From: Brachypterus glaber
Taxonomy: Eukaryota > Arthropoda > Insecta > Coleoptera > Kateretidae
NCBI GenBank assembly: GCA_958510825.1
Contig: OY294047.1
Span: 40,377,229-40,441,228 of the forward strand
Reading direction: 5' to 3'
Length of the DNA stretch: 64,000 nucleotides
Shown here: one piece after another, positions 11,881-24,275 of the stretch
Layout: every line of letters starts with the position of its first letter
Numbering within the stretch: the first letter of the stretch is position 1
Made by a program: the position numbers and the translations under genes
The notes under the pieces: model-generated
The model's input: only the letters and a program-made list of their open reading frames with translations
The model's database searches: none
Told to the model about the DNA's origin: nothing

Positions 11881-14180
11881 AATAGTTGTTTAAAGCGCGT
11901 GGGCTTGTAGCATTTCCAATTGCTATGCCTAGATAATTTAGTTTCTTTATTACTAAATAACTTGTTATCACGTGAGTTTTACTTTTTAAAGTAAAAATAA
12001 TACTTGGAATTTAAAGGATAAGATATTTTAAATATTTACACTTGTAAAAATACTTGTATATAAGCTAAATACACCTAAAAAACTGAAAGCTAACACGGAT
12101 ACTATCCTACGACAAAAATTATTAAAAATGTTGTTGATTTGAAAATTTAAAATGCTTTTTTACTGTCCACTGATAAAAAATAAGCGTATATTTACAAAAA
12201 ATATTAGTTTTTCTTCAAGCGTACTAAAATGTTCATATTTTATAACTGAACACACTAGTTAGAAGTGATCTATTTTTTACAGTAAAAAAATGAGTTCATT
12301 GTTGTACGCCTTAAAAAAACGTTATCAAAACCACCACTGGCGGCAGCATTCTTTGACTTTGATGACAGCCATACTTCAAACTTGTTTTTTTATTATGTGA
12401 GCAGGTGGTTGACCGAGATTCTGTGCAAAAACCTTCTGTGAAATTGATTAAAAATGATATAAATATTGTAAATTCAAGTTCTGACATGGTAAATTTGCTT
12501 TAATTATTACGGTTAATACCACAAAGATTGACGGACAAATTTAGAGCGCGACAGGAAAAGGCTGAGATTTTACTAAACCGAGTGAAATTGAGGTTAATTT
12601 TAATAAATATTAAAAATTATTATAGTTAATACTACTGAAAATTGACGGACAAATTTAGAGTGTGGATTTGTTTTAATCTTTCGGTCGATTTCAATTTAAA
12701 TTTATATTATTTATATTTTTTTAAAATATAACCACCAGTAATATTAATAATTTTATTTTTAGTGATTTATATTTCATTTTGTTTTTACGAATTCATGTTC
12801 AACTACGGTGGTAAAAAAATTAATTATAAATTATTAGATGAATCGGTCGTTAAATGAGAAAATTTATGGTGGACACACACATACAGCACAGAAATAGAGA
12901 TTATGTCACAAATAAATTAGTGAAATAAAGCAAGGAAAAGCCTATTTGTTTGATGAATAAATTTTCTGAAAACTATTATTATTCACGTTTTTTTAACCAC
13001 AATTTTCTATTTATTTTGTGGGCATTTCAAGTTTTTAGAATCATATTTATCAAACCTAAGAATATTTATAATTCATATTCATTAATCGCTATTGTAATTT
13101 TTTCTTAGATCTTAATTAAACAAGTAATAGAGTTTTAAGGCGAACTTTTTAATAAGGTTTTTATTATGGTTTCATGGTTTCAGTATTTTAATACTAATTG
13201 TATTTTTAAATAAAATAATAATTATTTTTATACTACATAGTTATTTATCATATATATTTTACACAATTTGCAAAACTACCTAAGAAAATAATTTTTAATA
13301 ACAACTCAATATAATATGCCAGTAATTAAAGAAAACTAGAACAATATTTAGTTTTTGATTTTCCGAGTTAAAAATCTAGTTTTAAATTTGGTAAACCTAA
13401 AAAATTTTTAATTTCTTTGACATAAACCCAAATTTTATAATGGTGTTTTATGAAATATTTTTTTTAGTAATAATTTTTTTAATTAAATATTGTATAATGT
13501 ATTGGACTTTCCAAACTTAAAAGTCCAAACTTAAAATGGATTTTAAAATTAGAGTGCGTCAAAGTTTTCTGTGTTATCAAGTGTTGGAACTCTTTGTCAA
13601 ATAAAGTTACGTTTGCTTCATCAGTCAAAAATTTTAAAAAGACATCCACATTAGTTTTAGTTATAATTTTATATTCCTCTTACGTACTTTTTTTTATTTA
13701 TTTAACAATTCATTTAGTATTTTTTTTAACTCAATTTCTCAGGTCCTGGACTTTATGGGAGCAATCCTCGGCCCTTATTTAATATAGATAATAATAATTA
13801 TAATAATGATAATAAATTTAATTTAATAATAATAATTTAATAATAATAATAATAAATTTAACTGAATCTTATCCAGAACTTAAAATTAAGATTATCATCT
13901 GTAAAGATGTATACAATATTATTTTTCAGCTTTTATATTATTCTTTTATATGCATGCGCAATTCTTCCGTCAGTGTCTGTTTACTACAATAATTGAATGC
14001 CATTTAATAAAGCAACAATGCGTTTTAATACAAAGTAACAAATATGATACGTCATGCATATAATTTATTATGCTTTGCAATGTAGAAACTGCAATGGCGG
14101 ATTATTAGAATTAATTATCATAATTTAAATAGATTTTTTTAACGTTCCTGAAAACAAAGTTGTTTAAAAATGCCATTTTT
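11881..14180. other. AT-rich intergenic sequence with a 113-bp imperfect duplication
   Basis: No gene is supported here. At 12503-12549 and 12616-12663 the same block recurs: a TTAATAC...ATTGACGGACAAATTTAGAG motif in both, about 113 bases apart. Clusters of AAT units occupy 13786-13860. A possible FTDDN-like minus-strand frame near 13890 is too short and decayed to call. Confidence 0.5.
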
Positions 14181-14182
14181 CA

Positions 14183-14485
14183 AAACGGTTCCAGCGATAA
14201 AAAAAAATATTTAACATATAGACTTGAATCTTCGGCGAGTTCGCTAGTGTTTTTTTTTTCAAACGCTTATTATTTATATTTTATTTCCCATTTTTTACTC
14301 GTTTTTGGCCGGAAAAATGGTATTTTTTTTGTTTTTTTTTTTCACTTAAATACGAGTGGATTTTTTTTTCTTGAAATTTTGACTAATGTTGACACAAGCG
14401 AATTAAATAGAGGAATTTTCAACAAGACTGTTTTTGATTTTTGTGTTTCAGAGCAATGGGAGCGGATCTATCGCTGGAACCGTTT
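14183..14485 (+). mobile_element. Inverted-repeat element with 17-bp perfect ends
   Basis: AAACGGTTCCAGCGATA at 14183-14199 is repeated exactly inverted at 14469-14485. The 303-bp interval is T-rich. An open frame passing through it is low-complexity Phe-rich and not gene-like. This is probably a MITE. The outer boundaries are uncertain. Confidence 0.5.
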
Positions 14486-14840
14486 CCCATGTTATTTTTA
14501 ACGTGTCAACTTCAGCGCGTACTGCACATTTATTTATGACGGCAAAGAAAAAAACAAAATTTTTTTTCGTAAACCTTAGGAGTTGCCTAAAACTTTGTAA
14601 AAAGTTTTATACATAAAAATAATACAGGTCGTCTGAAAAAAAAATCCAAAAATCGTCAATTTTTTACCTCAAAAATCCGAACAACTCCCTAATCCCGGTA
14701 TCACAAACGGTGTTTTTTTACAGTTAAATACCGCAAATATTTAAATTAATTAAATAATATAAAAAATGTTTTGTTGTATATAATTTACTGCGTAGGTTGG
14801 TAGATAAAAACAAATTACAATTTACTAATTAATTTATGTA

Positions 14841-14870
14841 TACATACAATGTAAGTATACATTGTATGTA
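14841..14870 (+). repeat. Perfect short hairpin
   Basis: TACATACAATGTA, a four-base loop AGTA, then the exact reverse complement. The 13-bp arms have no mismatch. No terminator context or gene is adjacent. Confidence 0.8.
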
Positions 14871-15484
14871 AACACGGCGTGTAATTAAATAGCATGTCTT
14901 TAATAAACGCAAAATAGTCTAAGATTAAAATAAATCTATTATTTATCGCTTAATTAACAATAGGTAGATATTTTTAATTAAATAAAGTACTTAATAAACT
15001 AAATTGGAAACCTAACCTATTTGTATCAAAATATTATTTTTACTGTAAAAAATATTTCCCGCAATTTTATTACCTGCTTTTATTACCAGAATTTTAAATG
15101 AAATTGCAATTGTAATTTTTTCAAGTTATATATAATTTAAAATTATAATATTATTATTATTATTATAAATATAAAAAGTTTCTATTAAATATTAAAAAAA
15201 AAAAATGGGTTTAAATCATATGCATTTTATATTTTAATCCTAAGGTTGGGTATCATTAATTGTAAAATAATTTAAAAATTTCACAACAATTTCAACACAA
15301 TGAAAATTCTAAAATCTTGACATGATATTTTAGAATATTTTTGTTTTTCGTTGATTCTGTTTTAAGATACTAAAGTTTTTTTTTCGATATATTCGATTTA
15401 CTTAGTATATTATTATTATTTTTATTTACCCGCTTTTAATACTTTTTAATTTAATATTAAAAAAATCTTTTTTTCCAAATATTT

Positions 15485-16987
15485 GGAAATTTGGAAAGGT
15501 GTGCCCTATCTTTAAAAAAGGCGACCCATCGATAATTTCCAACTATCGTCCAATAGCCATTTTATGCAACTTCTCAAAGGTTTGGGAAATGTGTTTCTAT
15601 AGCCGCATCTATCCGTTGGTAAAAAATATGATTTCAATCAATCAGCACGGTTTTATGGAAAACCGCTCTACTGTCACTAATCTTGTTCAATTCTCTAATT
15701 ATGTTTCCAATGTAGTTGACAATAGAGGACAGGTAGATGTGGTGTATACGGATATATCAAAGGCCTTTGATCGTATCGATCACCCACTTATTGTCCATAA
15801 ATTGTCATTGTTTGGCTTTAGCAATCCTCTCTTAAAGCTTTTTATTTCATACTTATGTGATAGGTTTTTATACGTGTTTTACAATGGTTTTAAATCATAC
15901 CTATTTGTAGCTAAGTCGGGAGTTCCTCAAGGGTCTAACCTTGGACCCCTATTATTCCTATTATTCATAAATGATCTGTCTGGATTTATTCAATGTCTAT
16001 TTCTTCTTTTTGCAGATGATTTAAAACTTATGCTACAAATTACCGACATAAATGATTGCATTAGACTTCAAACAATCCTCAATGAATTAAACAGGTGGTG
16101 CACATTAAATAACCTAGAATTGAATATCTCGAAATGCAATGTTATGACTTACACTCGCAAAAAAAAAACCTGTCGTATTTGATTATGCAATAAATTCTAT
16201 AACTCTAGAAAGAATTTACAGCTTTAAAGATCTGGGCGTTATCTTTTCAAATGATTTTTCATTTAAAGAGCACATTAATTATATATCTTCATCTTCAATG
16301 AAAACTGTTGGTTACATTATTCGAAACTGTAAGGAATTTAACAATGAACTTGCACTTAAAACACTGTACAACTCTTTTGTACGTTCTAGAATGGAGTACT
16401 GTGGTATTGTCTGGTCACCCTACTACCAGTCTCACAAACAGCAGCTTGAAAGAGTGCAAAAAAGCTATTTAAAGTTTTTATATCTTAGGGTCTCCGGCTC
16501 ATATCCAGTGAGAAACTGTGATTATAATATACTATTATCTCAATTCAATTTTAACTCACTTGAAACTCGTAGGATAATATCAAGTATTAAATTTTTATAT
16601 AACTTACTACATAATAAAATAGATTCTTCTTTCATTTTAAGTCAGTTAAATCTTACAATTCCAAGAAATCCAAGGAATTCATTACCTTTTTACAACACCA
16701 ATGCAAGAACTAATGCAGCATACTACTGTCCTATATTTGTTATGATGCATAATTTTAATGAATATTGTTATGATTGTGATATAAATTTTGATAGTTTTAA
16801 TAGTATTAAAAATATTATTATTTTAGGCATTTGGCCGCTTAATTAGCTTAATTGTGTTTAATTATGTTTTAATTTTTTTTCTCATCTTTTATATATAGAA
16901 TTTTTGTTATTTAGTTTTAAATTTAATTGTCCTGTAATTGGTTAGTCTGTTGGGCAATAAATATATTATTATTATTATTATTATATT
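15485..16987 (+). mobile_element. 5'-truncated jockey/CR1-like non-LTR retrotransposon
   Basis: This is the 3' half of a LINE. It keeps reverse transcriptase domains from the KKGDPS...NYRPIAILCNF motif to the C-terminus, a short 3' UTR with AATAAA, and a (TTA)n tail at about 16962-16987. The 5' end is lost inside the early RT domain, which is normal for incomplete reverse transcription. It is the best-preserved retrotransposon in the window. No clear target duplication could be identified around the AT-rich flanks. Confidence 0.9.
15499..16846 (+). pseudogene. Reverse transcriptase ORF of the LINE, one frameshift
   Basis: The first open part (to 16182) contains the RT palm in order. DISKAFDRIDH holds the first catalytic Asp, GVPQGSNLGPLLF is the next motif, and LLFADDLKL is the catalytic FADD box. 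A run of ten A at 16159-16168 shifts the frame. The protein then continues in another frame: GVIFSNDFSFKEHI is the post-RT motif, followed by RSRMEYCGIVWSPYY and LERVQKSYLKF, ending at TAG 16844-16846. The frameshift sits exactly in the homopolymer, so it could be a recent indel or a sequence error. No endonuclease domain remains. Confidence 0.9.
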
Positions 16988-17236
16988 ATCTATAAATTTG
17001 GGTTTGGGGGTAGATTTTTACAAATAATTATTATTTTTTTATATTTTGTTGTCAGTGTTGCAGCCGCCACTGCCTCCACCGTTGTGGTCTTTAATTTTTT
17101 ATTTGAGTTTATTCTAAAAGCGATACTTTTTGTTCATGTTTGTTAGGCGAAATTATGACACTGTGGTCCTAGGGCCAAAAAATTCAATATTAAACTAATC
17201 ATAAAACTTTTTCAATACATGTCAAATAACAGTGTT

Positions 17237-17310
17237 TATCGTCGTCGTCGACACGTCGTCGTCGTCATCCTCGTCATTATTGTCATCATCGTTGTCGTCA
17301 TCCTCGTTGA
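17237..17310 (+). repeat. Degenerate (GTC)n/(ATC)n microsatellite
   Basis: Runs of GTC, CGT and CATC triplets with interruptions. No coding role is supported. Confidence 0.85.
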
Positions 17311-17790
17311 ATTTCGCTTAAAACTGTAACTATCATAAAGACAGCAAAAAACGTCACTAAATGTTGAACAAACAAAACAAACAATGTCACATACAAAAGT
17401 GTTACTAGTAAATAATTAACGGTATTAAAACTAGAATTCGATTTTCCCAGAGATATATATTGCTTTTCTGGTCCGTTTTATTTCATGTGGATTCATATAT
17501 TATACACAACCCTTTATCGTTAATTAAATTCCCTGGTTTACATACACAATTCAATTTCAGGATTGGAATATACAGGATGAGAATTGATGGGCCGTTTTCC
17601 GCGTTCTGTCCCCTTAAGAAATAAAGTAGATTGCACCCATGGGCCTTTTACGTAAAGAAATAATCATTTGTTTATTGTTCTTTATAAGTTAACTTTCAGA
17701 GTTATTCATTATTTGAATCTTCTTAATGGAGCTCTCTACAACTAGAATTATGAAACAAAAGACGTCTACACTATCTCTATCTCATTTGTG

Positions 17791-17876
17791 CTACACTTTC
17801 CAGCCAACCAAATAAATACTGTATTTGTTTTTCATGCAACAATTACAGTATTTATTTGGTTGGCCGGAAAGTGTAG
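17791..17876 (+). repeat. Long near-perfect hairpin (39-bp arms)
   Basis: The left arm starts CTACACTTTCCAGCCAACC and the right arm ends GGTTGGCCGGAAAGTGTAG. The arms are 39 bases each with two mismatches around an 8-base loop. The core CCAACCAAATAAATACTGTA is shared with the hairpins at 10864-11077 and 17920-18138. It is probably a MITE foldback. A small-RNA precursor is possible but unproven. Confidence 0.85.
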
Positions 17877-17919
17877 CAGTGAGCGGCACGAACGAACATA
17901 GCTAATGTGAATCTGTAGA

Positions 17920-18138
17920 ATAAGATAATTCTACTAAAATTTAGATGGCGCCAGTAATTTCTTTAATTAAAATAATATAGTTACACTTTTCGCCCGGCCA
18001 AGTAAATATTGTATTTGTTCAACAAAGAACAAATACAGAATTTGTTTGGTTGGGTGGAAGTGGGAGTGTATGTATGTCTTCTATCCTTTTTGGGTAGAAC
18101 TTTTGTCCCTGTCTAATCTAACGGGAGAAATCTCCATT
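17920..18138 (-). repeat. Hairpin-bearing dispersed repeat, second copy
   Basis: This is the reverse complement of 10864-11077 at high identity, including the TTTTGGGTAGAACTTTTGTCCC and GGCGCCAGTAATTTCTTTAA segments. It is separated from the hairpin at 17791-17876 by about 45 bases, so two related hairpins stand side by side here. Confidence 0.8.
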
Positions 18139-18548
18139 TAGGGTTATTTGTGATAAACACTCGGAAATAAAGCTAATAAAAACTTTATTGCATTACATAA
18201 TCATGTCAACGATTCACCTAATATTAATTAATCTTCTTAATAAAATAAACATAAAAATAATTAAAAATATATTTCCTCCAACGTTTCGAGCTTTATGTTA
18301 ACACTTCTTTAGGGAGAATCAAAGAAGATTCTACATTAAATTGACTTAAATAAAGAACAAGAAAAAAAAACATAAAAATTATTAATTGTCGTTAACACGT
18401 TTATTGTCAAAATATAATTAAAATATCGGGTCAAACAGACCGAATTTTGTTTTTAATAATAAATAAATAAATATTTGTCTTATAAAACCTGAATTATCAC
18501 AAAGACGTATGGGACCATGTTGGTCTCAGTTGGTAGTCAACTTATTGT

Positions 18549-18690
18549 ATGATAATAATAATGATAATGATGATAATGATAAAAATAATGATAATAATGA
18601 TGCTAATGATGATGATGATAATAATAATGACAATGATGATGATAATGATAATGATGTTGATGATATGATGACTATAATAATGAAAATTAT
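18549..18690 (+). repeat. Imperfect (GAT/AAT)n array
   Basis: About 140 bases of interrupted GAT, AAT and GAC triplets. The Asp/Asn-rich frame it creates is an artefact of the repeat. Confidence 0.9.
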
Positions 18691-19560
18691 TTCATTTTTT
18701 TTTAATTAAACGATAAATCAATTAATTTTCGTAATTTGGTTACTAAATTTCTTGTTAAAGTTAAAATTAAATAAGAAAATACCATGGAACGTTTTTATGT
18801 GCTAGTCCTCTAAACTGGGATATTCTGGAATACTGTACTGCCATATTCTGGCATACTGTACGTGCGTCATTGCGTCCTCTACCTAACAAGTCACTCCTCT
18901 TTCCCAGTACCTTCTGCTCACTTAGACACTAGATGTAATCAGGCCCAATTTATCAATCAGATTTTGCTCAATGCAATTGCAATGGCTGACAGCTAGAGGT
19001 TTTTTTATTGATATTTTGTGTAACTTTAAAAATGATCTGTTTAATATACCTACAGAAATTGTGTAACCCAATACATAATTTCTATTCCAGATGATAGGCT
19101 AGGTTATTAGCTATCATTGATATCTATTAACTGGGATACATGTGGTTTGTTTCCTGTCAAACTTTAACCTACAGCTGGAACAGACAGTGGGCCCTAATTT
19201 GAACATAGTGAGAGTGGAGGGTTTAAAACTCCGTTCATTCTATGGCCGTATATCTGGTAGCCACCGCGTAAGCAACGTAGCGCAACGAATGGTCTCCCAG
19301 ACCAATATGTAGTTGACGAGAGCCGTTTTTGGATGAAAACGACTCACACCCCCGCTCGCCAGGGCGGAGATTACATCGCCATACTCTGCCTGGCCGAATA
19401 CCCAAAAGTCGTTTTGGGTGAATGTCAGAATAGTTTTTTTGTAAAACACTTTTTAATATTTTTTATAGTTGTAGTTTTTCCACTAACCTTTACTAAAAAT
19501 TAGACGTAATGAATTATAACTTATGATAGTAATTTTAAACAAAAAGTTGTTTTTCTGTAT
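18691..19560. other. Intergenic sequence with a GC-richer island at 19225-19440
   Basis: At 18826-18872 a 22-base block with ATATTCTGG and ATACTGTAC is repeated twice. The island 19225-19440 has balanced composition and an open minus-strand frame of about 69 codons. It includes NDFWVFGQAEYGDVISALAS and WETIRCATLLTRWLPDIRP. I do not recognise it. It could be a piece of an unknown repeat or a decayed gene. No splice sites clearly frame it. Confidence 0.35.
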
Positions 19561-19563
19561 ACA

Positions 19564-19713
19564 GGAGACGTATTCTTCAAAACCGGCGAGTAGAACGACT
19601 CATAGAACTAGTCTTAGTTTTGATCGTACTCTATTGGTTTCAACACTATGCATCATATTCTAAGCCTTGTTAAATCAGTCGTTCTACTCCCCGAAATTCA
19701 AGAATACGTCTCC
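19564..19713 (+). mobile_element. 150-bp MITE
   Basis: GGAGACGTATTCTTCAAAAC at the left is mirrored at the right (GAATACGTCTCC). About 38 bp of each end pair, including GAGTAGAACGACT. There is no coding capacity. The flanking bases do not give an unambiguous target duplication. Confidence 0.85.
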
Positions 19714-20591
19714 AGGAGTGTTAAATTATCTGATGTTACCTCGTAACTAATCCAAAATAATTACCTAATTAAAATTTACAAGATTTATTTTTCCTGCGTT
19801 AGTATTTTTGTAAAGTAAGTGCAAAAAACTACTATACTTTTGGAAAAATAAAATGTTATGCTTGACTGTAGTAATTTAAAACTCCAAACAAAAAAAAAAA
19901 ACATCGGAAGATCTGAAATTAAATAACTCGAAGAAAAAAACCTGATCGGAAAATTAAGTAGAAGATTCCATTAATAAATGAAAAAGATTTGTGTAATATT
20001 TATTGGTCCATGGATAAAAGTCGACATTACATTATTAAAAAGATTCTGACTATTAAAGGAAAAAAACGAAAAAAGGAAAAATTGTGAATGGCTGTGGCTG
20101 GGGCTCTAATTGTAAATTTAACGACGACAATGACGATGACGATTATGATTTCTTTCCTTTTTTTATATCGGCTGGCAAACTATTTTTTAGCAATGATAAG
20201 GCATATATTTTTGATAATCATCCTGTTCTCTAGAGGCTCTATCGTTTTGGCCCCAAGCCAGGCGACAACTTTCGTCCCGTTCGTTCACCTGGATTACAAT
20301 GGGGATACCTTTGTAATGCTGATAAGACGGGTTCATGTCTCTTTTGATATTTTATATAAAAGTACACCCGCCTATTACTATATAATATACTAAGGGTCAA
20401 AAAGATTCTTGAATGTCAGTGAAAAGTCTATTTTTAATCTTCATTTAGCAAACATTTGATATTTCAAAAATAAATGTGCCATAGTAAGTAGCATAGTACT
20501 AAAATAATTTACTTTTTCTATATGTGTGTTTCAAGCGAATTATTTGGTAGGCAGGTTGGTAAAAGTTGTTGTCTTAAAATATGCATATATG

Positions 20592-20869
20592 TTTTATTCA
20601 CAATCATACAGTAAAATTTACTTTTTGTGCATTATAAAAGTTGCAAAGTATATAATTTTTATTTACTTATTAACAAGTTAGAAAAATTAATTTTTTTTTA
20701 ACCAAGGGCAAAAAGAGCTCATTTCTAACCTATTTTGGATTTAGTTTTTACCTCATAGATGGCGCGCTATGATTGTCATTGAAAGAAAGATAACCAAACA
20801 TTTGGCCATAACATCTCTCGAGTTGTAAATGTTTTATTTTCTTATTGGGTTAGAAATATACTTTTTTAT
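20592..20869 (+). repeat. Dispersed repeat shared with 29040-29283
   Basis: Motifs in the same order in both places are TTTTATTCACAA.CATACAG, GCATTATAAAA, TTTTTAACCAAG, TTTCTAACCT, CATCTCTCGAGTTG and GGTTAGAAATAT. The copy at 29040 lies inside the composite element starting at 28604. An unrelated-looking 101-codon frame just upstream (20088-20393) is hydrophobic and not recognisable. Confidence 0.7.
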
Positions 20870-21317
20870 TTTCAGTTTTTTAAATAAAAAAGACGTTCCT
20901 TTAACTATAAACCAAATAAGGTTTAAAAGAAGTTAAATCAATAAAAAATGCCCCTTTTCGACGTAAGTATAAGACATCTTTAACAAAAATCACACCTTTG
21001 TATTTTACGATAAACGCTTTTTATAATATTCCTAGCTGAGAATGCCAGTAAAGCTTCAATGCAGAAAAAACTCATCTTATATTCTTTCAAGGTTTTCTCG
21101 TTCATTTCTGAATAACTAGACTTCATAAATAATACATTGTCTGTCATTTATGTGTGCAAAAAATAAAACACTGATCAACAAAAAAAAAAACAATACAATG
21201 CTTCTTTTGAATATATTCATTTGAGAACAAATATGTTTTCTTCCTCAAATCTAATATTTATTTTATTTTCTCGCCTAGTACGATAATATACGCTACCAGA
21301 ACCACTTTTTTAGTTTT

Positions 21318-21500
21318 AGTTTGCTAAGTGCTAAGTGCTAAGTGCGAAGTCGAAGAACATCCTGATGACTTCATACAAGGCTTACAATTAGTATATTACT
21401 CACCGAGTACGCGAACCTATTTTTTAGTGCACTCGGTTGCGCCTCGTAAAAAAAGCATACGATGTGCACTGCATCGAGGTTCTTATACTAATTTTCCTAC
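21318..21500 (+). repeat. Short tandem GTGCTAA units followed by a CG-containing foldback
   Basis: GCTAAGT is repeated three to four times at about 21321-21345. At about 21390-21490 partial self-complementarity occurs between ATTAGTATATTACTC...GAACCT and AGGTTCTTATACTAAT, with CACTCGGTTGCGCCTCG between. It has the look of a small foldback repeat. The boundaries are unclear. Confidence 0.4.
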
Positions 21501-22124
21501 AAGCTAACACCTAAACAAGCAAAAATTGTTTTAAAATTAATTTGTCAATTTAACGTTTTGTTTGACGTTTACTCATTCGTTGACAGCAGATTTTATATAT
21601 CTGCTAATTGTCACTTTTTGACCTCTGCCATGACAATGGATGAAAAATAAGCACTAACTACTAACTAGGTCGTAGGAAAAAATAAATAAACCTTAATTTA
21701 ATAAAATACTACATATTTTGTCTTCATAATAAAAATAAAAGTATTTCAATATTGCAAAAAAATCTACTTCTTCTTTTACCACCAAAAAGAAAACCATATT
21801 TGACGACTAGAATGTGACGCTCCAATAGAGTGACTCCACTTTAAGTTTAAAACAATATTTTAAACACTTGTGATTTATTTGACTTTTAAAAATATTAAAC
21901 AGATTTTTTTTGTTGGGACTGTTGTTGGAATATTATCTTAATATAGGATAGATAAATAAATATCAAATTATGTTTAAAAGATAAAAAATAATTACCTTGA
22001 TGAAAACTTGCCAGACTAGTCCCAGGGAATACTCTCGAGAGTCTGAAAAATATAAGAGATTTTTTAATTGGGGCGTGTAGGATCAAAAGATGATAATTAC
22101 AACTTAGCTAACTTTTGGAAAACT

Positions 22125-22224
22125 GCAAAAAAAGGGTTATTGTTATTGTACAAAACATGTGGCATTTTATTCAGCAAAAAAAGAGTTATTGTTTTCGTAC
22201 GAAACATGTGGCATTTTATTCAGC
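22125..22224 (+). repeat. 50-bp tandem duplication
   Basis: Two adjacent 50-base units each run from CAAAAAAAG.GTTATTGTT to AACATGTGGCATTTTATTCA, with a few differences. The open frame through it is a by-product. Confidence 0.85.
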
Positions 22225-22709
22225 TTAATGGAAGTTATCAACGGTACAAAAATTGCAAGAAAATATAATTTTTTTCCGAAAAATAAAAAATAAAAATATT
22301 TGGACCTCACTTTTTGAGCGTAATTTAATTCTATTGATATAAACTTTTTAAAAAAAAGGTGTTTTCCAAAACGGAGCCTCGGACCAGAAAGTTTTTTTTA
22401 TAGACCTTAAAAAGTCTTTTGAAATGAGTTAAACTGTTTAACCCTTTTCTCCTCACCCCCAACAGATGGACTTTTTTTTAAATCCAAACAGATCCAAACA
22501 GAGCTTTATCATAAAAAAGACTTTAGCACATATATATTATATACCTTATTTGATAGTCCTTGGAATTTAGATTTAATGGTATAAAAATCTCATTCTTCAA
22601 AAATTTGGGCTTATCACCTTTTGATTCTATATACCTCAATTGTATTTTAAACAAAGTAAGAAAATCTAAACACAAAAACATGTGTTTATAAAATAATTTA
22701 GTTATACTG

Positions 22710-22946
22710 ATGAAAAACAATTTACACAGTCGACCGTGTAGACCTGAATACTGTTAAATAGTGTAAAAATATGTTATTTATAAAATATATAAAATTTTAC
22801 ACATTTTAAAACGTTTTCGTGTTAAATTGTGTAAGAATGTGTAATTTTAACACAGTTATTTGTAAAATTTAGACAATTTTACACGTTCTAAGACGTTTCT
22901 GTGTCAATTCAGGTCTATACGGTCGACTGTGTAAATTGCTTTTCAT
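22710..22946 (+). mobile_element. 237-bp MITE
   Basis: The ends are about 38-bp inverted repeats, ATGAAAAACAATTTACACAG on the left and its near-exact reverse complement on the right. Both contain the internal palindrome-like CAGTCGACCGT. The interior has several TTACAC/GTGTAA repeats and no gene. Confidence 0.88.
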
Positions 22947-22949
22947 AAT

Positions 22950-24270
22950 TGTATTAAACGCAAGTTTTTACAGAAGCAGTAAGAGAACAACATTTTGTTT
23001 TACTTTAACGACTTGTATTCAATAACTAGAGTTGATTTAAGTTCCATATATAAAAAATTGTCAATATTTAATACGGAAATTTTTTTTATTGCAGAATAAA
23101 ATTACTTCAAATATTATGTTAAATAATTTAACATAAATTATTATATCAGTTATTGATACTGCAAGTTTTTTCCATACTTCCGCTTAGAACGGCAGTAAAG
23201 CTTTCCTTTTATGTATAAAAATAATTCAGTTCCCATAAAACTAATACACAAAAATAAATATACCAAATTATATAATAAATCTTTTAAAAAGGCGAAATAA
23301 AAGCACTTATTTTAAAGTGATTATTGAAACTCCATTATGAAATTTTAGACTTAAATTCTTTTTATGGTTTTCTCTTAAGCGATTGGTTCTCGTATTTCGA
23401 AACCGAAAAATAACTTAAGCAAATAAATTTAGTCAAAACACCCCTGTCAATAAATAAAAATTTCACTTTAGCGTTATAACAGGGGAAACAAAAATACGTT
23501 TCCTAAATCTTAAATAATCTTTGTTTTAGCCAAGAAGGCACGTTTAAAATAAATCTAATAGATCTAAGAAGGCGGAGTTATTTGGCAATATGGATTACAA
23601 GTTTCCGATAAGATTTTTCGAATTATCACGTTTTTAACACCATTTCGAAATTAGTGACATATTTTTGTGACAGTAAGATTAAAAAAGTTAAAATCTTTAT
23701 AATCATAAATCAACTTGGATCGAACTAAAGATAAACTTACATACGTTCGTATATTGAATAAAGAAATTTTCAGGATTTTTCATAGTTGTTAATCTTTCTT
23801 CTGCTATTTTCGTTAAACCAGCTTAATAATATCAATATATAAAAAAAATTGAGTTTAAGAATTTTTAACAACAGTCCAGTATAATCTATTCTTTGCATTT
23901 ACACTATTAATACATATTATGTCAAATATCATCCTTTATTAAAGGATTTTGATACATAAAAGCTTTTATTTATTAGTAAAATATAGGCAAAGCACTGTCG
24001 TTGTTTTCAGTGAACTTAAAAATGGATACGACACTGATTTAAAATAAAAATAAATAAATACATAAAATAAATAAATAAATGAAAGATAAAAATAGCGTAC
24101 TTTAATTGCCTCTCTTTTTCATATTTTCAAAATAAGAAATTGCGGATCTTAACTTAAAGAGTTTTAATTATAAGTACTTAAAGCAAACATTTGTTATACT
24201 TAAAAAACAATTATTTATTTAGATTGAGAAATACAAATTTACAATAAAAGAAATGGTACGGTTCTGAAAA
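22950..24270. other. AT-rich intergenic sequence, no gene seen
   Basis: Mostly A/T-rich with poly-A/T runs and no inverted ends longer than about 12 bp that I could find. The stretch at 23340-23640 is of higher complexity but has no splice-bounded frame. Confidence 0.45.
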
Positions 24271-24275
24271 CTCAC

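Noticed and set aside
13880..13930. Minus-strand FTDDN-like RT motif
   Set aside because: Only about ten residues of resemblance with no flanking RT motifs.
14160..14501. 113-codon Phe-rich frame
   Set aside because: Low complexity from T runs and lies inside an inverted-repeat element.
18509..18709. Asp/Asn-rich open frame
   Set aside because: It follows the degenerate GAT/AAT array and has no non-repeat protein content.
20088..20393. 101-codon hydrophobic frame
   Set aside because: No motif, splice context or homology that I can name; the length is possible by chance in T-rich DNA.
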